Source: Perognathus longimembris pacificus
Taxonomy: Eukaryota > Chordata > Mammalia > Rodentia > Heteromyidae
Direction: 5' to 3'
Length of the DNA: 64,000 nt
Assembly (NCBI RefSeq): GCF_023159225.1
Contig: NC_063166.1
Coordinates: 79,137,785 to 79,201,784, forward strand
Numbering within the stretch: position 1 is the stretch's first letter; each line of letters begins with the position of its first letter. Under the pieces are notes generated by a model that made no database searches, was not told the origin of the DNA, and saw only the letters and a list, made by a program, of their open reading frames with translations. Shown here piece by piece: positions 63,101 through 64,000 of this stretch. Position numbers and translations under genes: made by a program.

Positions 63101-63946
63101 CGCTTCTTCCAGAAGGCAGTCTCGGACCAGGGCCGACAAGTTAGGGGATTGGAGCTTCTGGAAGGGGCCCAGGGTGCTGCGGTTACCAGGCGACGCCAAG
63201 GCCCGGGAAGGCTCTCAGGAAGCGGAGCCCAGAAGAGGCCCCCAGGGCCCACCTCTGAGCCAACGAAGGGAGACACCGGGTGTGATGGCATTTGAACCCC
63301 TGGATACCGCCGCACCTGAAGCCCACGAGGCTAATCCCTTCAAGCACCGGGAGCTACATTGTCCTGACGCCTCCAAAGGAACACAGCGGCCGGGGGAGGG
63401 GGAGAGGCTGCAGAAGTCATGTGACCCCCCACCCCGGACCTCCCCCAGAGGGACCTCAATGTCATCGACCCCAGGAGCAGGCCCCCCCTGCCCCAGGCCC
63501 CCCCCCCACCTGCAGCAGGGCCTTGCAGACATGGAGGTGGACGGTGAGCAGCACATCCAGCTCGGGGTCACCAGCAGTGAGCTCCCCATCCAGCTCGGGG
63601 TCACCAGCAGGGAGCTCCCCCGACGAGCTGGTGAGCGAGGCGGGGGAGGGCGGGGCCCCGTCCTTCCTGATCAGGAGAAGGGCGGGTCTCAGCCCAGCGC
63701 AGCCCAATCTGGTGGGGGGGAAGCAGCCCCAGGGCCCGCCCGGAGCACTAGGCCCGAGGCTGAGCCTGAGCCCGGCTCGGATCCCCACCCAGGCCGCGGG
63801 GAAGCGGGCACGGGGCGCACTCACCCGGCCCCCAGGGAGCCCGCGAAGAGCGCCCGCTCGTCCGGGGCGAGGTGGGCCTGCAGGAAGGCGAAGCTCTCCA
63901 GGATGCAGTCCATGAGGCTCTCGGCCGAGGCCCGCGCTCCCCACGG
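60047..63946 (-). CDS. RIPOR3: RIPOR3 (FAM65C), C-terminal nine coding exons, 5' part beyond the window
   Basis: Complement join, in transcript order: 63825-63946, 63510-63666, 63022-63157, 62743-62910, 62318-62479, 61919-62118, 61213-61296, 60300-60390, 60047-60126. The sum is 1,200 nt, or 399 aa plus TAA, with every phase consistent. RIPOR proteins (RIPOR1 and RIPOR2) bind RHO-family GTPases and affect cell polarity and migration; RIPOR3 is the least studied member. This part is the C-terminal helical-repeat (ARM/HEAT-like) half. Recognisable stretches include LLTVHLHVCKALLQ, RRLLEQVASCGGLLP, LPHTLRAWALLQLDG, GNRSFREK, LIFYTNALADSD, CQSELEAVRAAAREATLSFG and the C-terminus DADVEITVF, all close to human RIPOR3 as I remember it. 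Codon third positions are nearly all G or C. The gene converges on PTPN1. Confidence 0.95.
60300..60390 (-). CDS. RIPOR3: RIPOR3 exon
   Basis: GVESLEQLAGLCQSELEAV and onward to EATLSFG. Acceptor ccgcag, donor gtaagg; one base carries to the last exon. Confidence 0.95.
60391..61212 (-). other. RIPOR3: RIPOR3 intron with GC-box tandem repeat
   Basis: Includes four or five degenerate copies of a GGCCCCGCCCTC-containing unit at 60,549-60,635, each with a GC box. The rest is GC-rich and unassigned. Confidence 0.7.
61213..61296 (-). CDS. RIPOR3: RIPOR3 exon
   Basis: 28 codons in phase 0: ALIFYTNALADSDPKLQQAA and onward to ALQQLR, a HEAT-like helix pair. Acceptor tcccag, donor gtgagg. Confidence 0.95.
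61297..61918 (-). other. RIPOR3: RIPOR3 intron with a SINE
   Basis: Contains a diverged 7SL-arm dimeric SINE in plus orientation at about 61,594-61,785. The remainder is unique. Confidence 0.7.
61594..61785 (+). mobile_element. Diverged dimeric SINE in a RIPOR3 intron
   Basis: TCAAAGCCAGCCTGGGCAG, then a GC-shifted right arm (CGTGGCTCGCGTGCTGGAGC). CpG gains fit the local GC bias. Confidence 0.75.
61919..62118 (-). CDS. RIPOR3: RIPOR3 exon
   Basis: ALGEELSRRQARALRKLKG, then LGRLQPLPHTLRAWALLQLD and GNRSFREK. The most strongly family-like exon. Acceptor tcgcag, donor gtacgg. Confidence 0.96.
62318..62479 (-). CDS. RIPOR3: RIPOR3 exon
   Basis: CRRLLEQVASCGGLLP, then TVTWFQWLGYLRRQ and AQLCKE. 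Acceptor gggccag, donor gtgggc. Confidence 0.95.
62743..62910 (-). CDS. RIPOR3: RIPOR3 exon
   Basis: Reads ILPQAACRRDALLLWGRCTQ onward to GKSPGQLDA. The acceptor is the upstream of two AGs 11 bp apart: only this choice keeps frame and yields the family-like ILPQ segment. Confidence 0.9.
63022..63157 (-). CDS. RIPOR3: RIPOR3 exon
   Basis: KLQSPNLSALVRDCLLEEAE and onward to TATCVEE, a helical repeat segment. Acceptor ttccag, donor gtaagt; one base carries over. Confidence 0.93.
63158..63509 (-). other. RIPOR3: RIPOR3 intron, 352 bp
   Basis: GC-rich, with no repeat or second exon recognised. A C-run lies next to the donor of the upstream exon. Confidence 0.8.
63510..63666 (-). CDS. RIPOR3: RIPOR3 exon with duplicated 11-residue segment
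   Basis: Begins GKDGAPPSPASLTSSS. It carries GELPAGDPELD followed by GELTAGDPELD and ends in LLTVHLHVCKALLQ. Acceptor gatcag, donor gtgggg. Confidence 0.9.
63554..63619 (-). repeat. RIPOR3: 33-bp in-frame tandem duplication in RIPOR3
   Basis: Units 63554-63586 and 63587-63619 differ by a single base. They encode GELTAGDPELD and GELPAGDPELD. Confidence 0.97.
63825..63946 (-). CDS. RIPOR3: RIPOR3 exon, first in window
   Basis: Encodes PWGARASAESLMDCILESF and continues to FAGSLGAG. Acceptor ccgcag, donor gtgagt; phase 0 in, two bases out. The frame is set by the downstream phase chain. Confidence 0.8.
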
Positions 63947-64000
63947 CTGCGGACAAGCGGCGCGGCTGAGGCCCCCCCGGCCCCGCCCGCCCTGGCCCTG

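Overview
This is a mammalian nuclear DNA window carrying one complete gene, PTPN1 (protein tyrosine phosphatase 1B, PTP1B), on the + strand, and the last nine coding exons of RIPOR3 (formerly FAM65C) on the - strand. The two genes converge tail to tail, the arrangement I know from human chromosome 20q13. The interspersed repeats point to a rodent. Many copies are dimeric SINEs made of an ID-like or a 7SL/B1-like left arm joined to a shared tRNA-like right arm. From memory, dimeric ID-containing SINEs of this kind (IDL-Geo) are restricted to the Geomyoidea (kangaroo rats, pocket mice, pocket gophers). A geomyoid rodent is therefore my best inference; the sequence alone does not name a species.

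Layout. 1-12,500 is upstream intergenic DNA with SINEs, a 5'-truncated LINE-1 (6,236-7,199), a 1.2-kb minisatellite (3,807-5,045), G-rich tracts, a three-copy nuclear-receptor-like repeat (1,383-1,475) and CpG-rich stretches. About 11,650-13,450 is the PTPN1 promoter CpG island, with an RFX-type X-box, a CCAAT box, ETS sites and GC boxes. Exon 1 (ATG at 12,699) is followed by a 32.6-kb first intron full of repeats, including an 18-copy hairpin-forming minisatellite at 37,793-38,461. Exons 2-9 lie at 45,363-56,167. The PTPN1 mRNA probably ends near 58,170 at two AATAAA signals. RIPOR3 occupies 60,047-63,946 and continues beyond the right edge.

Both genes rebuild without any frame break. PTPN1 gives nine coding exons, 1,302 nt and 433 aa, and every catalytic residue falls at its human number (Cys215, Arg221, Asp181, Gln262, Tyr46, Lys120). 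The RIPOR3 exons sum to 1,200 nt, which is 399 C-terminal residues plus a stop.

The most notable observations are these. A CGG expansion in the PTPN1 5' leader turns its upstream ORF into a 38-codon, strongly polyarginine peptide (12,527-12,643). The PTPN1 C-terminus ends in ACFH, and the splice donor I expect at that point is GC instead of GT. The right-hand third of the window, covering PTPN1 exons 6-9, its 3' UTR and RIPOR3, looks strongly GC-converted. The intron-1 minisatellite carries two adjacent hairpins in almost every 37-bp unit. RIPOR3 has an in-frame 11-codon tandem duplication. The many long ORFs elsewhere are best explained by GC richness and by tandem repeats.
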